Below are positions 1 through 9,274 of a stretch of 64,000 nucleotides of DNA, piece by piece. The DNA lies in assembly GCA_034423575.1 (NCBI GenBank), contig DAOUIF010000036.1:26806-90805 (forward strand), in the 5' to 3' direction. Numbering within the stretch: position 1 is the first letter of the stretch; every line of letters starts with the position of its first letter. Under the pieces are notes generated by a model. The model was not told the DNA's origin. It ran no database searches and saw only the letters and a program-made list of their open reading frames with translations. This DNA is from Bin87 sp034423575 (GTDB lineage: Bacteria > Chloroflexota > Dehalococcoidia > Lucifugimonadales > UBA3495). The position numbers were made by a program, and so were the translations under genes.

Positions 1-755
1 CGGGAGATGAACCGGGCAGTAGCCTTCTGGTCCGCGATGATGTCGAGGATGTCGTCGCCGTTCCAGTTGCCGGTGCGGCCCAGGAACGTCTTCTCGGAGT
101 CGTCATGGTCGGCGGGGTCGAAGCGGAACTCCCAGGGGCTGCGGCCGTAGGGGAACGGCGGGTACGGCGGGGCGATGTTCCAACCGGTGAACGCGCGGGC
201 CGTGGCCTTCACGTCGTCCTCCGAATAGTTGAACTCTTCGTTCATTCCCACGCCCATGGAGAACAGTTCCAGCAGTTCGCGGCCGTAGTTCTCGTTGATG
301 TTCGTCTTGTGGCTCTCGCAGTTGTCCAGGTAGTAGACCATGCCCGGACTGGTGGACAGATCCATTAGCAGTTCCCGGAAATTGCCCATGCCCTTGTCCC
401 GGAACATCTGGATCATCCGGCCCATTTCTTCGCCGGAGTCGATCTTGGAGTGGCCAGCGCAGAAGATCATGTGCCAGAAGAGGGCCATCTTCTCCTTCAG
501 CTGGTACTCGGTGTTGACCATGCGGTACACCCAGTTCTGGATGTTGATCTCGATGGCGCCCGCGTGGTTGTAGGTGGGATGGTAGCGCAGCATGATGTCG
601 TCTTCGACGCCCGAGGTCGAACCTGGGTTCAGCAGCTCCTCCACCACGGTGTCATAGCCTCGCGCAGCGGCGGTTTCGATCTCGTCGCGGCTGGCGCCGA
701 AGCCGGCCCGGCGGAGAAGGTGCGCCATCAGCGCGATGTCGTTGCTTCCTGCCAT
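1..755 (-). CDS. DUF1800 family protein, C-terminus cut by window edge
   Basis: The gene runs off the left edge, so only about the first 251 residues are visible. The ATG at 755 is preceded by AGGAGG five bases upstream, which fixes the start. The N-terminus (LMAHLLRRAGFGAS) and the block NENYGRELLELFSMGV around residues 150-165 match the DUF1800 family. DUF1800 genes commonly sit next to a DUF1501 gene whose product is usually exported; whether that partner follows here cannot be seen. The biochemical role is unknown. No signal peptide is obvious at this N-terminus. There is no frame damage in the visible part. I am confident of the family and not of any function. Confidence 0.85.
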   Translation of the reverse strand, partial: MAGSNDIALMAHLLRRAGFGASRDEIETAAARGYDTVVEELLNPGSTSGVEDDIMLRYHPTYNHAGAIEINIQNWVYRMVNTEYQLKEKMALFWHMIFCAGHSKIDSGEEMGRMIQMFRDKGMGNFRELLMDLSTSPGMVYYLDNCESHKTNINENYGRELLELFSMGVGMNEEFNYSEDDVKATARAFTGWNIAPPYPPFPYGRSPWEFRFDPADHDDSEKTFLGRTGNWNGDDILDIIADQKATARFIS

Positions 756-814
756 TGGTTCCTCCTTTTTTGCCTTGGGGACAGGGCCCCGATTGACCGA
801 TTCCTTGTGCTGAA

Positions 815-844
815 AATATAACGCAATAACCGTCATTCTCGCAA
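815..844 (-). promoter_or_regulatory. candidate sigma70-type promoter for the DUF1800 gene
   Basis: On the minus strand TTGCGA (839-844) is followed 18 bases later by TATATT (815-820), in an otherwise empty and locally AT-rich stretch upstream of the start at 755. The -10 box is good and the -35 box moderate. This is a pattern match only. Confidence 0.4.
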
Positions 845-1016
845 TCGCAAACAGCCATCAACTGTTCGAGTTGCCGAACGATTATCAGATTAGAATCGTA
901 TCGCCGGAAGGGTGGGTTGTCAATAAGTTTACGCTCGCACGACTGGCCCTATCCTGCCCGCCATCCGATGGTTCGCGGCCTGTAGATCTACGCGAACCAG
1001 CAACTCTTCCCCCGGC

Positions 1017-1733
1017 CTAACCGAGGCGAAACCGCTTGAAAACCTCTACATACTCCGCGCCGATCCGGGGCCCATCCCGGCGTCGCCATTCGCGCAGGTA
1101 CTGATCGGCCGCTTCGAGACTGACCTGGCTGCGGTGCGCGCGCAGTGCCTCCACCGCAGTCTCCATGTGGTCGGTGACGTCGACGAAGTGATCGGGGTGG
1201 GTCCGGCCCATCACCCAAACCTCCCTGACCTTGTGGGGCTCTAGGCCCTCTTCCGTGAGCAGGTCGGGGAACGTGAGCGGATCGCGAGCCGAAGGGTATA
1301 CCGCTCCCATGGCAGCGTCGCCGGAGGCGAAATGGTCCGGATGATCGATGTATCCGTCCCCGTCGAGGTTGCGGACGGGATTCATGCACACCAGCACGTC
1401 GGGACGATGCCGGCGGATCTCGCGAGTTATGGCTTTGCGCAGTTCCAGGTTGGATTGCAGGTATGCGTCCGGGAAACCCAGGAACACCACCTCGGCAAGG
1501 CCCAGCACGCGGCCGGCCTCTTCCTGCTCTCCCCGTCGCGACTTGATGACCTCTTCGGGCGCAATGTTCGGGTCAGAGGTGCCCTTGCTGCCGTCGGTGC
1601 AGATCACGTACACCACATGCTTGCCTTCGGCGCACCATCGGGCCACCGTTCCGGCGCAGCCCCATTCGGCGTCGTCGGCATGGGCGACCACCACCATCGC
1701 GCGCTTGATGTCTTCGTTGTTGCTCTCTGTCAA
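1017..1733 (-). CDS. PIG-L family (LmbE-like) deacetylase
   Basis: A 238-residue protein of the PIG-L/LmbE fold, zinc-dependent enzymes that remove acetyl groups from N-acetyl sugars or related small molecules. The motif AHADDAEWGCAGT (residues 17-29) corresponds to the family's metal-binding (H/A)-x-DD-x-E segment, and HPDHF near residue 180 supplies further metal-ligand candidates. The length fits bacterial members of the BshB/MshB group. The start shown is a TTG at 1733 with only a weak GGTGG upstream. An ATG at 1697 (residue 13), just before the first beta strand, is a reasonable alternative. The gene lies 48 bases downstream of an MFS transporter on the same strand, suggesting a shared transcript, so the substrate may be an imported sugar derivative. 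Substrate is not predictable from sequence. Confidence 0.85.
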   Translation of the reverse strand: MTESNNEDIKRAMVVVAHADDAEWGCAGTVARWCAEGKHVVYVICTDGSKGTSDPNIAPEEVIKSRRGEQEEAGRVLGLAEVVFLGFPDAYLQSNLELRKAITREIRRHRPDVLVCMNPVRNLDGDGYIDHPDHFASGDAAMGAVYPSARDPLTFPDLLTEEGLEPHKVREVWVMGRTHPDHFVDVTDHMETAVEALRAHRSQVSLEAADQYLREWRRRDGPRIGAEYVEVFKRFRLG

Positions 1734-1781
1734 ATTCCCACCACCTACGGACGTGCGAACGCTCTCCGGTCCTGACCAAAG

Positions 1782-3086
1782 TCAAGATTGGGCGGGCGAC
1801 ACCGCCGGTCCGGCTGCCCCCCGGCCACGGGGCCGGCTCATCGTGTGGAGCGTGAAACCCAGAACGGCCCCTACGAGGGCCATCCCCGACGCCATCGCGA
1901 ACGACCATCGGAGGGTGCCGGTGGCATCTGCGATCGGTCCCGATATCGCCGGAGAAATTGTACTCCCGATTCCGGCGCCCATGCCCATCAATCCAAAAGC
2001 GGCGGGGGCCATGTAAACGGGCACGAAGTCCCCGGCCGCAGCCGCGCAAATCGTATAGGTGGATCGCAACGCGAATCCCGCCAGCACCGACGCAATGATG
2101 AAAAACACCAGTTCAGGAGCCAACCAGAAGAGGGCATGACACGCCACCTCGATCAGGAACGTGGCGCCGAAGGCCATCCCCCGCCCCAATCTGTCGGACA
2201 ACGCGCCCGACGCGACTCCGCTGCCGATGCTGAGGACTCCGATGAGAGTGAACAGCGCTCCGACCACCGTCACCTCGATGCCCTGTTCAACCTCCAGATA
2301 CGCCCCGTAGCTGGCCGTGAGTATGCCGTGAATGAAACCGGAGCAGAAGGCCATCCCCGTAATCAGCCAGACGTAAGGGTTGGTATAGACCTGCATCGGC
2401 CAACCAGCAGGGCCGCTCCGCCCGGCCGTGCGCCCCGTGGTCTCACCCGTCGGTGCACCTGACGGAGACGGTGTGACTGCTGGCGGCGCCTCACGAATGA
2501 AACCGGCGCACGCCAGGCCGATGAGGACGCTCGTGGCGGCCAGCACATACCAGGTGTATCGCCAGGTCTCGTCCCCGAACAAACCTGTAAGCGGCGGGAC
2601 GATCACGCCCGTGAAGATTATCGCCAGGCTGCCGCCGGACGCGGCGATGCCGGCGGCCACCCCGCGGTCGGTGGCCCGGAACCACGGCGCGAGCATCCCC
2701 ATCATGGGCGTCAGCGCCGCTCCCGACGACACACCCACTGCAATCATGGCGGCGAGGGCTACCCAATAGCCGGGCGACCAGCCCAGCAAGGCCATCGCCG
2801 CAGCTTGCACAAAGATGCTGGTTATGATCATCCATCGCCCGCCGTAACGCGAGGCCGCCGCTCCGGACAGCAATCCGGACACTACGCGTGAAATCGACAT
2901 GGCCACCACCAGCACGAAGACGGTGGTGTATGACAACTCGAAGGTGCTCTTCATCCCCGGGATGGTGAGCGCAAGAACATACAGGGAAAAGCTGGTGATC
3001 AGGTTGACCGCCAGCGACACAGCCAATATGACTGCCGCATAGGTGCGCACCCATCGGGGAACGAGCGCGGCGGGAAATAATGCCAT
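1782..3086 (-). CDS. MFS transporter, about 12 membrane segments
   Basis: A 434-residue, strongly hydrophobic protein with the two six-helix halves of the major facilitator superfamily, separated by a hydrophilic Pro/Gly-rich loop around residues 200-225. The loop between helices 2 and 3 carries a degenerate form of the family's G-x3-D-R motif (SRYGGRW). A basic loop DRLGRG sits at the equivalent place in the second half. The overall look is that of the monocarboxylate/oxalate-formate group, but the cargo cannot be read from sequence. It is transcribed toward the PIG-L deacetylase and is divergent from the small membrane protein at 3242. No frame damage is seen. Confidence 0.88.
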   Translation of the reverse strand: MALFPAALVPRWVRTYAAVILAVSLAVNLITSFSLYVLALTIPGMKSTFELSYTTVFVLVVAMSISRVVSGLLSGAAASRYGGRWMIITSIFVQAAAMALLGWSPGYWVALAAMIAVGVSSGAALTPMMGMLAPWFRATDRGVAAGIAASGGSLAIIFTGVIVPPLTGLFGDETWRYTWYVLAATSVLIGLACAGFIREAPPAVTPSPSGAPTGETTGRTAGRSGPAGWPMQVYTNPYVWLITGMAFCSGFIHGILTASYGAYLEVEQGIEVTVVGALFTLIGVLSIGSGVASGALSDRLGRGMAFGATFLIEVACHALFWLAPELVFFIIASVLAGFALRSTYTICAAAAGDFVPVYMAPAAFGLMGMGAGIGSTISPAISGPIADATGTLRWSFAMASGMALVGAVLGFTLHTMSRPRGRGAAGPAVSPAQS

Positions 3087-3241
3087 TGGGGGCCGAAACG
3101 GTCAGGTAAGCAATTGTTGGAACCGGGAACGCGGGTGCGCCTATCCTAGCACAGGGCTCGCCGGCGCCCGGCTCCGGGCCTGCCTGATAGAATGAATGTC
3201 GTCGCGCCGGCGCCCAACTGCTGCGCCTCTTCGTTGCATCA

Positions 3242-3787
3242 ATGAACCGCAGAACGGAAGAATCCGAGCAGCCCGAAACGGTGAATGAGGGAGGGGGAAA
3301 CCCGGCTAACACCCCTCTGCCGCCTCCACCGCCAGTACCCCCCGAGGCGTTGAAACCCTGGTACTACCAAAGTTGGTTCCTGGTTCCCGCCTTCGTCTGG
3401 TGGCCCTGCAGCGCGATACTGTTCATCCGGTCGCCGTGGCACAACGGCATCGTCAGCGGCGCGCTGTCCTGGGCGTGGATAATCGTGGGTGGCGGGTTCA
3501 TCTTCCTGCGGATGCAATACCACTGGCGGAACGGCGAGCCGGCCATTGTGGATCCTACGCTGTGGGCCCTGGCGGCGCCGGGCGTCGTCCTCACCGTGGT
3601 CACTCAGTCTTTGTGGCTAGCTAGAGACCGCCCGCGGATCCGGCGCATCCGGGACGCCGGCGGATTTTCGGCTTACGGCGACGGAGAAACCGAACCACCG
3701 GCCCAGCCTGTGGCCCCGCAGGCTCCCCAAGAGAGACGACGCCGAGCCAATCGCGGAAGCGTCCGCAGCCGCAGACGCCGGCATTAG
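3242..3787 (+). CDS. small proline-rich membrane protein of unknown function
   Basis: A 181-residue protein not recognised as any named family. Residues 1-35 are polar and proline-rich, with a run of six prolines. Three hydrophobic segments follow at roughly 47-64, 71-90 and 106-125. The C-terminus (about 128-181) is polar and ends in an Arg-rich tail, so it is probably cytoplasmic. No clear ribosome-binding site precedes the ATG, which leaves the exact start open. It is divergent from the MFS gene. The aromatic-rich membrane segments argue for a real protein. Confidence 0.65.
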   Translation: MNRRTEESEQPETVNEGGGNPANTPLPPPPPVPPEALKPWYYQSWFLVPAFVWWPCSAILFIRSPWHNGIVSGALSWAWIIVGGGFIFLRMQYHWRNGEPAIVDPTLWALAAPGVVLTVVTQSLWLARDRPRIRRIRDAGGFSAYGDGETEPPAQPVAPQAPQERRRRANRGSVRSRRRRH

Positions 3788-3805
3788 ACCTTCACGGGCC
3801 GGAGA

Positions 3806-4684
3806 TCAGGCTGCGGGGGCACCCACTGGCAGCCCGTCCACCAACCCCCGGACCATCTCCACGCGCTCGTCCGTCGTTGAAAACGCCATGCCCATCGGGG
3901 TGATGCCGATATAGTTGGCCTTGCTGGCGTCGATGTCGCTGCCCTCACCACCGGCAAGAACCGGACGGTTGCGGGATATCCAATAGCGCCGATGACCGAA
4001 GGACTCCTCGGAGCGCACCGATTCTCCGTAGGCTCGCCCCCCCAACCGCGTCACTTTCACCCCAGCGATTTTGTCGGCAGGCTCGTTGGGAACGTTGACG
4101 TTGAGGAAATAGGCGGGTGAGACCTCGGGGGCGTCATCCAGCCGGCGCGCGAGATGCGCCACCACCTGCGCGGCGAGCTGGTACCGGGGAGCTTGCACCG
4201 AACCCACGGATATTGCGATGGTCGGATAGCCCCTAACCCAGCCCTGGGTCGCGGCCCCGACCGTCCCGGACACAATCACATCCCAGCCCAGGTTGGACCC
4301 GCGGTTTATGCCACTCACCACCAGATCTGGTTTGGGCGTGACGAGTTGTTCAAGAGCCAGTATGCAAGCGTCGGCAGGCGTGCCCTGCACCGCCCAGGCG
4401 GTGATGGGATGGGCTGGCTCCACCCGAACATCGGATGCCGGGATGTATACGGCGTCGGCGCTGCGCGGTGGCGTGTCGTCGCCGGGAGCAAACTGGGCCA
4501 GGTACTGCTCGGCCGGAACCTGGTGCACGAACAGGGGCGAGTGAAGCGTCATGGATGCGCCGACTCCGGATTGTTCGCGGTCGGGCGCGACCACCGCAAC
4601 CTCTCCGACCTCGGCCAGACTGCGGGCGGCGGCCCAGAGGCCGGTGGCGTGAATGCCGTCGTCATTGGTAAGCAGGATTTTCAA
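3806..4684 (-). CDS. surE: 5'/3'-nucleotidase SurE
   Basis: SurE is a metal-dependent phosphatase that dephosphorylates nucleoside monophosphates and short polyphosphates. The signature is complete: (M)KILLTNDDGIH at the N-terminus gives the two metal-binding aspartates, GASMT supplies the metal-ligand serine region, and SGINRGSNLG carries the conserved Asn. I chose the TTG at 4684, because the protein then begins exactly as SurE proteins do (292 residues) and a GAGG lies seven bases upstream. A longer frame opens at an ATG at 4750, but that codon sits at the foot of the terminator hairpin closing the cox operon, so it is unlikely to be used. The gene reads in the same direction as coxSLM but is separated from it by that terminator. 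Confidence 0.93.
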   Translation of the reverse strand: MKILLTNDDGIHATGLWAAARSLAEVGEVAVVAPDREQSGVGASMTLHSPLFVHQVPAEQYLAQFAPGDDTPPRSADAVYIPASDVRVEPAHPITAWAVQGTPADACILALEQLVTPKPDLVVSGINRGSNLGWDVIVSGTVGAATQGWVRGYPTIAISVGSVQAPRYQLAAQVVAHLARRLDDAPEVSPAYFLNVNVPNEPADKIAGVKVTRLGGRAYGESVRSEESFGHRRYWISRNRPVLAGGEGSDIDASKANYIGITPMGMAFSTTDERVEMVRGLVDGLPVGAPAA

Positions 4685-4748
4685 TGGAAAGCCTCGATGC
4701 GGGAGGGTAGGAACGCGATGCGCGCGAATGGGCGCAAGACAGAATAAC

Positions 4749-4776
4749 ATTGGCCGCCGTGATTACGGCGGCCAAT
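4749..4776 (-). terminator. hairpin terminator after coxM
   Basis: A perfect 11-bp inverted repeat (arms 4749-4759 and 4766-4776, six-base loop) lies 25 bases beyond the coxM stop. On the minus strand it is followed by GTTATTCTGTCTT, a T-rich but not pure U tract. It separates the cox operon from surE. Confidence 0.75.
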
Positions 4777-4800
4777 GCAGTCAAGCATGTGTTCAGAAGA

Positions 4801-5673
4801 TCAGTGGTGCGCCAGACCAATGGCGTGGAGCAGGGCGTGCTTCACCTCCACGGGAGCCACGCCGGAGCGAAATTCAGCGGAAGCGAACACGTCACCGATA
4901 ATGTCCACGCCGGAGAGGTCCTCACCAAGGCGGGCCGTCGCATCGCCTATGCTGGCCATGGTCAGCGTGGTGCCGGACAAAGCCTGTTCCACCGCTGCCG
5001 CCTTGACGGGGCGAGGGGTCAATCCCCCCACCGCAACGGAAGCGGCAGTGCAACGATCACCGTCCATTGTGACCACCACCGCGCCGCCGACCACCGCGTA
5101 GAAACTGGCCGGGTGGGCCATCTTCGCGTACTCGGCACGTTGATTGGCAGCCAGGACGGGCACGCTCACCGTAGTGATGAGCTCGTCTTCGGCCAATACC
5201 GTTGTGAAGGCGTCCTCCACAAGATCGGCCGCCGCTATGGTACGGCTGCCCGAAGGTCCCTGCGCCGAGACGGTTGCCCCCAACGCCGTAAGCACCGTGG
5301 CCCAGTCCGAGGCCGGGTCCGCGTGGGCCAGATTGCCGCCGATGGTTCCGCGATTGCGAACCGCCGGATCTCCGATGCCCCCGGCCGCCTCGGCGAGCAG
5401 GCCGTTGGCTCGCTGAACGTCGGCCGACGCGGCGATCTCAGCATGGGTGGTCAGCGCGCCGATGTTAATCGTGTCCCCGCTGACCGTGATACCCCGCAGG
5501 TTGGCGATGCCACCAATGTCGATGACCACCTCCGGCCGTGCCAGCCGGAACCGCATCAGCGGGATGAGGCTGTGGCCACCGGCCAGCAGTTTCGCTCCCG
5601 GGTTGTCGGAAAGCAGTTGAACCGCTTCTGCGATGGAACCGGCCTTCCGGTATTCAAAATCTGCTGCAAACAT
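4801..5673 (-). CDS. coxM: FAD-binding (medium) subunit of a CoxM-type molybdenum hydroxylase
   Basis: The medium subunit carries FAD and passes electrons from the iron-sulfur subunit to the final acceptor in xanthine dehydrogenase/CO dehydrogenase-like hydroxylases. The two flavin-binding motifs are visible: AGGHS at residues 31-35 and TIGGN at 110-114. The 290-residue length is typical. The start ATG at 5673 has AGGAGG ten bases upstream. It is the last gene of an S-L-M ordered operon and lies 29 bases after coxL. The gene symbol denotes the family; carbon monoxide is not established as substrate. Confidence 0.93.
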   Translation of the reverse strand: MFAADFEYRKAGSIAEAVQLLSDNPGAKLLAGGHSLIPLMRFRLARPEVVIDIGGIANLRGITVSGDTINIGALTTHAEIAASADVQRANGLLAEAAGGIGDPAVRNRGTIGGNLAHADPASDWATVLTALGATVSAQGPSGSRTIAAADLVEDAFTTVLAEDELITTVSVPVLAANQRAEYAKMAHPASFYAVVGGAVVVTMDGDRCTAASVAVGGLTPRPVKAAAVEQALSGTTLTMASIGDATARLGEDLSGVDIIGDVFASAEFRSGVAPVEVKHALLHAIGLAHH

Positions 5674-5702
5674 TGCAATCAGTCCTCCTGTGCCGGCGCC
5701 GG

Positions 5703-8108
5703 TCAGTGATTGTGCCCATGACCATGGTCGTGACCGTGATCATGGCCGTGCCCGTTACCCGTATAGCCGCTGGCCTGAATGGCCCGCCACACGCGCTCAG
5801 GGGTCAACGGCATGTCGAGGGACGAGATGCCCAGCGGCTTCAGCGCATCCATCACCGCGCTGTAGATGGCGGCGGTCGATGCGATGGTCCCGGTCTCGCC
5901 GATGCCCTTTACCCCCAGGGGGTTGTGGGGCGACGGGGTCACGGTGGAATGGACCTCGATGTCCGGCACCAGGTGGGCGCGCGGGATAGCGTAGTCCATC
6001 ATCGTGCCGGTGAGCAGTTGTCCGTTGTCATCGTAGACCGCGCCTTCCCACAGGGCCTGACCGGCCCCCTGCACCACGCCACCATGCACCTGGCCCTCCA
6101 CGATCAGAGGGTTGATCTGCGGGCCGCAGTCGTCGACGGCTACGTACCGATCGAGCGTGATGTGGCCATTGTCCGGGTCCACGCTGACGATGGCCGCATG
6201 GGCGCCGAAGGGGTAGCTGAAGTTCTGCGGGTCGTAGTAGGTGCTTGCTTCGAGGCCCGGTTCGAGGCCCTCAGGCAGGTTCCAAGCCACGTTGGCCTGC
6301 AGGGCAACATCCTGGATGCTCTGGGAACGATCGCGGGCTCCGCGCACGAAGAACTGGCCGTCCTCGTACTCGATGTCCGCCTCATCTGCCTCCAGCAGGT
6401 GTGCGGCGATGACCCGCGCCTTGTCACGCAGCTTGCGCATGGTCAAAGCGACCGCGGCGCCGCCAACCACAGTCGTGCGGCTACCATAAGTGCCCCAGCC
6501 CATGGGCGTAGTGTCGGTGTCGCCGTGAACCACTTCCACGTCGTCTACATCGACCCCGATTTCGTCCGCGACGATTTGGGCGAAGGTGGTCTCCTCACCC
6601 TGGCCGTGAGGCGAGGTGCCAATGAAGACGTTCACCTTCCCGGTGGCGTAGATGCGCACGGTGGCGCTTTCCCACAGGCCGCCACCGAAACCAACGGCTC
6701 CGGCCACCTGGGACGGGCCCAGTCCGCAGATCTCGCAGTAGCAAGCGATGCCCACGCCGCGGAAGGTTCCATGCTCGCGCTCGTGCTCTTGGTCGTGGCG
6801 GAACTGGTCGTATCCAACGTGGCCGAGGAGTTGGTCCAGCGCGCCGGAATAGTTTCCGCTGTCGTAGGTGATGCCGATGGCCACGTCGCGGTTATTGTCG
6901 AAAGGCTCGATCAGGTTGCGGCGGCGAACTTCCACGGAATCGATCCCGACGGCGTCGCCAACCTTGTCCATCAGGCGTTCCAGCAAGAACGTGGCCTCGG
7001 GGCGACCGGCGCCGCGGTAGGCTTCGACGGGCGTGGAGTTGGTGAACACACCGTACACGTCGGCCTTGATGTTGGCGATGTCGTAAGGCCCCGAATACAT
7101 CAGGCCGTGCAGGATGGTCGGAATGCCCGGCGCTGCCGTGGAAAGGTAGGCCCCCATGCCGGCGTACACCACGCTGCGGACTCCCGTCACCTTGCCGTTG
7201 GCGTCAGCCGCCATCTCCACGTATTCCACGTGGTCGCGACCGTGGGTGGTGGCCACGTAGTTCTCGGTGCGGGTCTCGGTCCACTTCACCGGAACGCCCA
7301 ACTGCATGGAGCAGAAGGCCGTGATCATTTCCCAGGGGTAGACCGCGATCTTCGCGCCGAAACCCCCGCCGACCTCGGGAGCGATCACGCGGATCTTGTG
7401 CTCGGCGACGCCGGTGACCAGGCAAGTCACGAACCGTGCGATGTGCGGGTTCTGGGTGGTGTTCCAAAGCGTGAGCTCGCCCATGGCTGATGACCAGGAC
7501 GCGATGGCGGCCCGGGTCTCCATGGGAGTGGGTATTAGCTTCTGCTGATTGATGGTCTCGCTGACCGTCACCGCTGCGCCCGCAAAAGCGGCGTCGGTGT
7601 CGCCGCCCGCCGCGACCCAGTGGAAGGCCTGGTTGTTGGGCGCGTCCTCGTGGAGTTGCGGGGCGCCGTCGGCCAGGGCAGCCTCCGGATTGATGATGGA
7701 AGGCAGCGGTTCGTATCCAACGTCGATCAGTTCCAGGGCATCCTCAGCCTGGTAGCGATTCTCGGCCACGACCACGGCCACGGCGTCACCTACGTACCGC
7801 ACGACATCCGACGCGATGGCAGGATAAGCCACCGCCTTCAGGTCGGAATCGGGAATAGCCCAGGCGCATGGAATGGGGTTCAGGACGCCCTCGATATCAA
7901 CGCCGGTGTAAACGGCGAGCACGCCGGCAGACGCCTTGGCTGCGTCCGTGTTGATGCTGGTGATACGGGCGTGAGCGTGGGGACTCCGCAGGATGGCGGC
8001 GTGGACCATGCCCGCCAGCTTGATGTCGTCGGTGTAGGCGGCCTGCCCGGTGATCAGCCGAGGGTCCTCGCGCCGCCGGATGCCGGATCCGAAAATGCGG
8101 GTAGTCAT
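5703..8108 (-). CDS. coxL: molybdopterin-binding large subunit of a CoxL-type hydroxylase, form II, with His-rich tail
   Basis: The 801-residue catalytic subunit binds the molybdenum-cytosine-dinucleotide cofactor and hydroxylates its substrate with water-derived oxygen. The substrate-loop motif at residues 363-369 reads AYRGAGR, the form II (BMS) type rather than AYRCSFR of true aerobic CO dehydrogenase, so the substrate is probably an organic compound. GGGFG (247-251) and GVKGIGETG near the C-terminus, with the catalytic Glu, are present. The last 16 or so residues hold eight histidines alternating with Gly/Asp, an appendage unusual for the family and a plausible metal-binding tail. The start has AAGGAGG upstream. 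The ATG lies three bases beyond the coxS stop. Confidence 0.94.
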   Translation of the reverse strand: MTTRIFGSGIRRREDPRLITGQAAYTDDIKLAGMVHAAILRSPHAHARITSINTDAAKASAGVLAVYTGVDIEGVLNPIPCAWAIPDSDLKAVAYPAIASDVVRYVGDAVAVVVAENRYQAEDALELIDVGYEPLPSIINPEAALADGAPQLHEDAPNNQAFHWVAAGGDTDAAFAGAAVTVSETINQQKLIPTPMETRAAIASWSSAMGELTLWNTTQNPHIARFVTCLVTGVAEHKIRVIAPEVGGGFGAKIAVYPWEMITAFCSMQLGVPVKWTETRTENYVATTHGRDHVEYVEMAADANGKVTGVRSVVYAGMGAYLSTAAPGIPTILHGLMYSGPYDIANIKADVYGVFTNSTPVEAYRGAGRPEATFLLERLMDKVGDAVGIDSVEVRRRNLIEPFDNNRDVAIGITYDSGNYSGALDQLLGHVGYDQFRHDQEHEREHGTFRGVGIACYCEICGLGPSQVAGAVGFGGGLWESATVRIYATGKVNVFIGTSPHGQGEETTFAQIVADEIGVDVDDVEVVHGDTDTTPMGWGTYGSRTTVVGGAAVALTMRKLRDKARVIAAHLLEADEADIEYEDGQFFVRGARDRSQSIQDVALQANVAWNLPEGLEPGLEASTYYDPQNFSYPFGAHAAIVSVDPDNGHITLDRYVAVDDCGPQINPLIVEGQVHGGVVQGAGQALWEGAVYDDNGQLLTGTMMDYAIPRAHLVPDIEVHSTVTPSPHNPLGVKGIGETGTIASTAAIYSAVMDALKPLGISSLDMPLTPERVWRAIQASGYTGNGHGHDHGHDHGHGHNH

Positions 8109-8111
8109 GGC

Positions 8112-8591
8112 TCAGCCTCCTTGTCCGGCAGCGGCGGCAGCCAGAGCGGCCCTGACGATGTTGTTGTAGCCGGTACAGCGGCACATGTTCCCTTCCAGGC
8201 CGGCCCTTACTTCCTCGGCCGACGGGTTGGGATTGCGCTCAATGATCTCGGTGACCGTCATGATCATGCCGGCAGTGCAGTATCCACACTGGAGGCCGTG
8301 GTTGTTCCAGAAGGCTTCCTGAACGGCAGTCAGGTTTCCGCCGTCAGCCAGGCCCTCGATGGTAGTCACATTGGCGCCATCAGCCTGCGCGGCAAAAGCG
8401 GTGCAGGATTTGACGGTGACTCCGTTCATGCGAACCACGCAGGCCCCGCACTGGCTCGTGTCGCAACCAATCTTGGTGCCGGTCAGGTTCAGGGTTTCGC
8501 GAAGGAAGTGCACGAGCAGGGTGCGTGGTTCCACTTCAGCGGAATGCGAGCGGCCATTCACGGTGACCGTGATGGGTACTTTATTCGGCAA
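8112..8591 (-). CDS. coxS: [2Fe-2S] small subunit of a CoxS-type molybdenum hydroxylase
   Basis: The 159-residue iron-sulfur subunit relays electrons from the Mo site to FAD. The plant-type ferredoxin cluster uses Cys 43, 48, 51 and 63 (CDTSQCGAC...C). The C-terminal four-helix domain binds the second cluster through Cys 102, 105, 137 and 139 (CGYC...CRC). Translation starts at a TTG at 8591, preceded by a strong GAGGAGGTG at a suitable distance, which decides the start. It is the first gene of the coxS-coxL-coxM operon and has a good promoter about 100 bases upstream. Confidence 0.95.
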   Translation of the reverse strand: MPNKVPITVTVNGRSHSAEVEPRTLLVHFLRETLNLTGTKIGCDTSQCGACVVRMNGVTVKSCTAFAAQADGANVTTIEGLADGGNLTAVQEAFWNNHGLQCGYCTAGMIMTVTEIIERNPNPSAEEVRAGLEGNMCRCTGYNNIVRAALAAAAAGQGG

Positions 8592-9274
8592 AATACACCT
8601 CCTCTGTCAGGAACGACCGCCATGCCAGCGGCGGCAAGGGTGAGGTAGTGAGCCAAACTGATCGACAGCAAGCAGCGGCGCCGATTCGTTCGTGCGGCAG
8701 TATAGACGGCGCGCCGGCGGACGGTCAATCTGAATGGACTCAAACCAGGGCACGTTGGCATCCAGATGGGACGCGCAGCGCACTGATTTAATCGGCCCGA
8801 CAACTCCACAGTGTACGGGCATGAGCGTGTCAGCATCGGCGAACAAACTGGAGCCTTTACGCCGAAATTTCCATCGATTTCGCCTCGGTCGCCCGCAGTT
8901 CTTTCGTCAAACCGGCCATGCGAAAATTGATGGTAGAAGCGCCAGGGACGGTTGCAAGTCAGCGGGAAGGTCAACATTGCCGTCGCAACGCGACTGATGC
9001 GACCACGGTCGACCCTCAACGTGCGCCGCCCGTTCAGATGTACAAACGCCACCGCGAAAACCGGGGACGCAGCGCCCGTCGTAATGGCATTATTGGTAAA
9101 CGGCGTTGTGGCTGTCCCTCGGCCGTGACCGCCTGTGCCTGGCAGTCCAACATCAACGAAATTGGCTCGATACTCAGCCATCCCATGGCGACGTAATACC
9201 GGGCGGTAACCGATGTTGACGAGCGGCTGGGCACGCATCGACCTTGGCAACTCTGCGTCGGAGGAGGCGAATCA
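8592..9274. other. 683-base intergenic region between the divergent cox operon and the collagen-like gene
   Basis: No open frame here has a plausible start signal or a recognisable protein pattern. The only element I can support is the minus-strand promoter at 8699-8728. The opposite end should hold the promoter and leader of the gene at 9275, but I could not pick a convincing -35/-10 pair there. A GGAGGAGG ribosome-binding site sits just before 9275. Confidence 0.6.
8699..8728 (-). promoter_or_regulatory. sigma70-type promoter for coxSLM
   Basis: On the minus strand TTGACC (8723-8728) is followed after 18 bases by TATACT (8699-8704). Each box differs from consensus at one position. Transcription would start near 8692 and give a leader of about 100 bases before coxS. 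It is one of the best promoter matches in the window. Confidence 0.65.

Noticed and set aside
3806..4750. SurE start at ATG 4750, giving 314 residues
   Set aside because: The ATG lies at the foot of the cox terminator hairpin and adds 22 residues with no SurE similarity. TTG at 4684 begins exactly at the family's N-terminus.
8558..9250. Long minus-strand frame of 230 codons in the 8.6-9.25 kb gap
   Set aside because: It overlaps the coxS start and its promoter, has no ribosome-binding site, and its composition is Arg/Pro-rich without motif.
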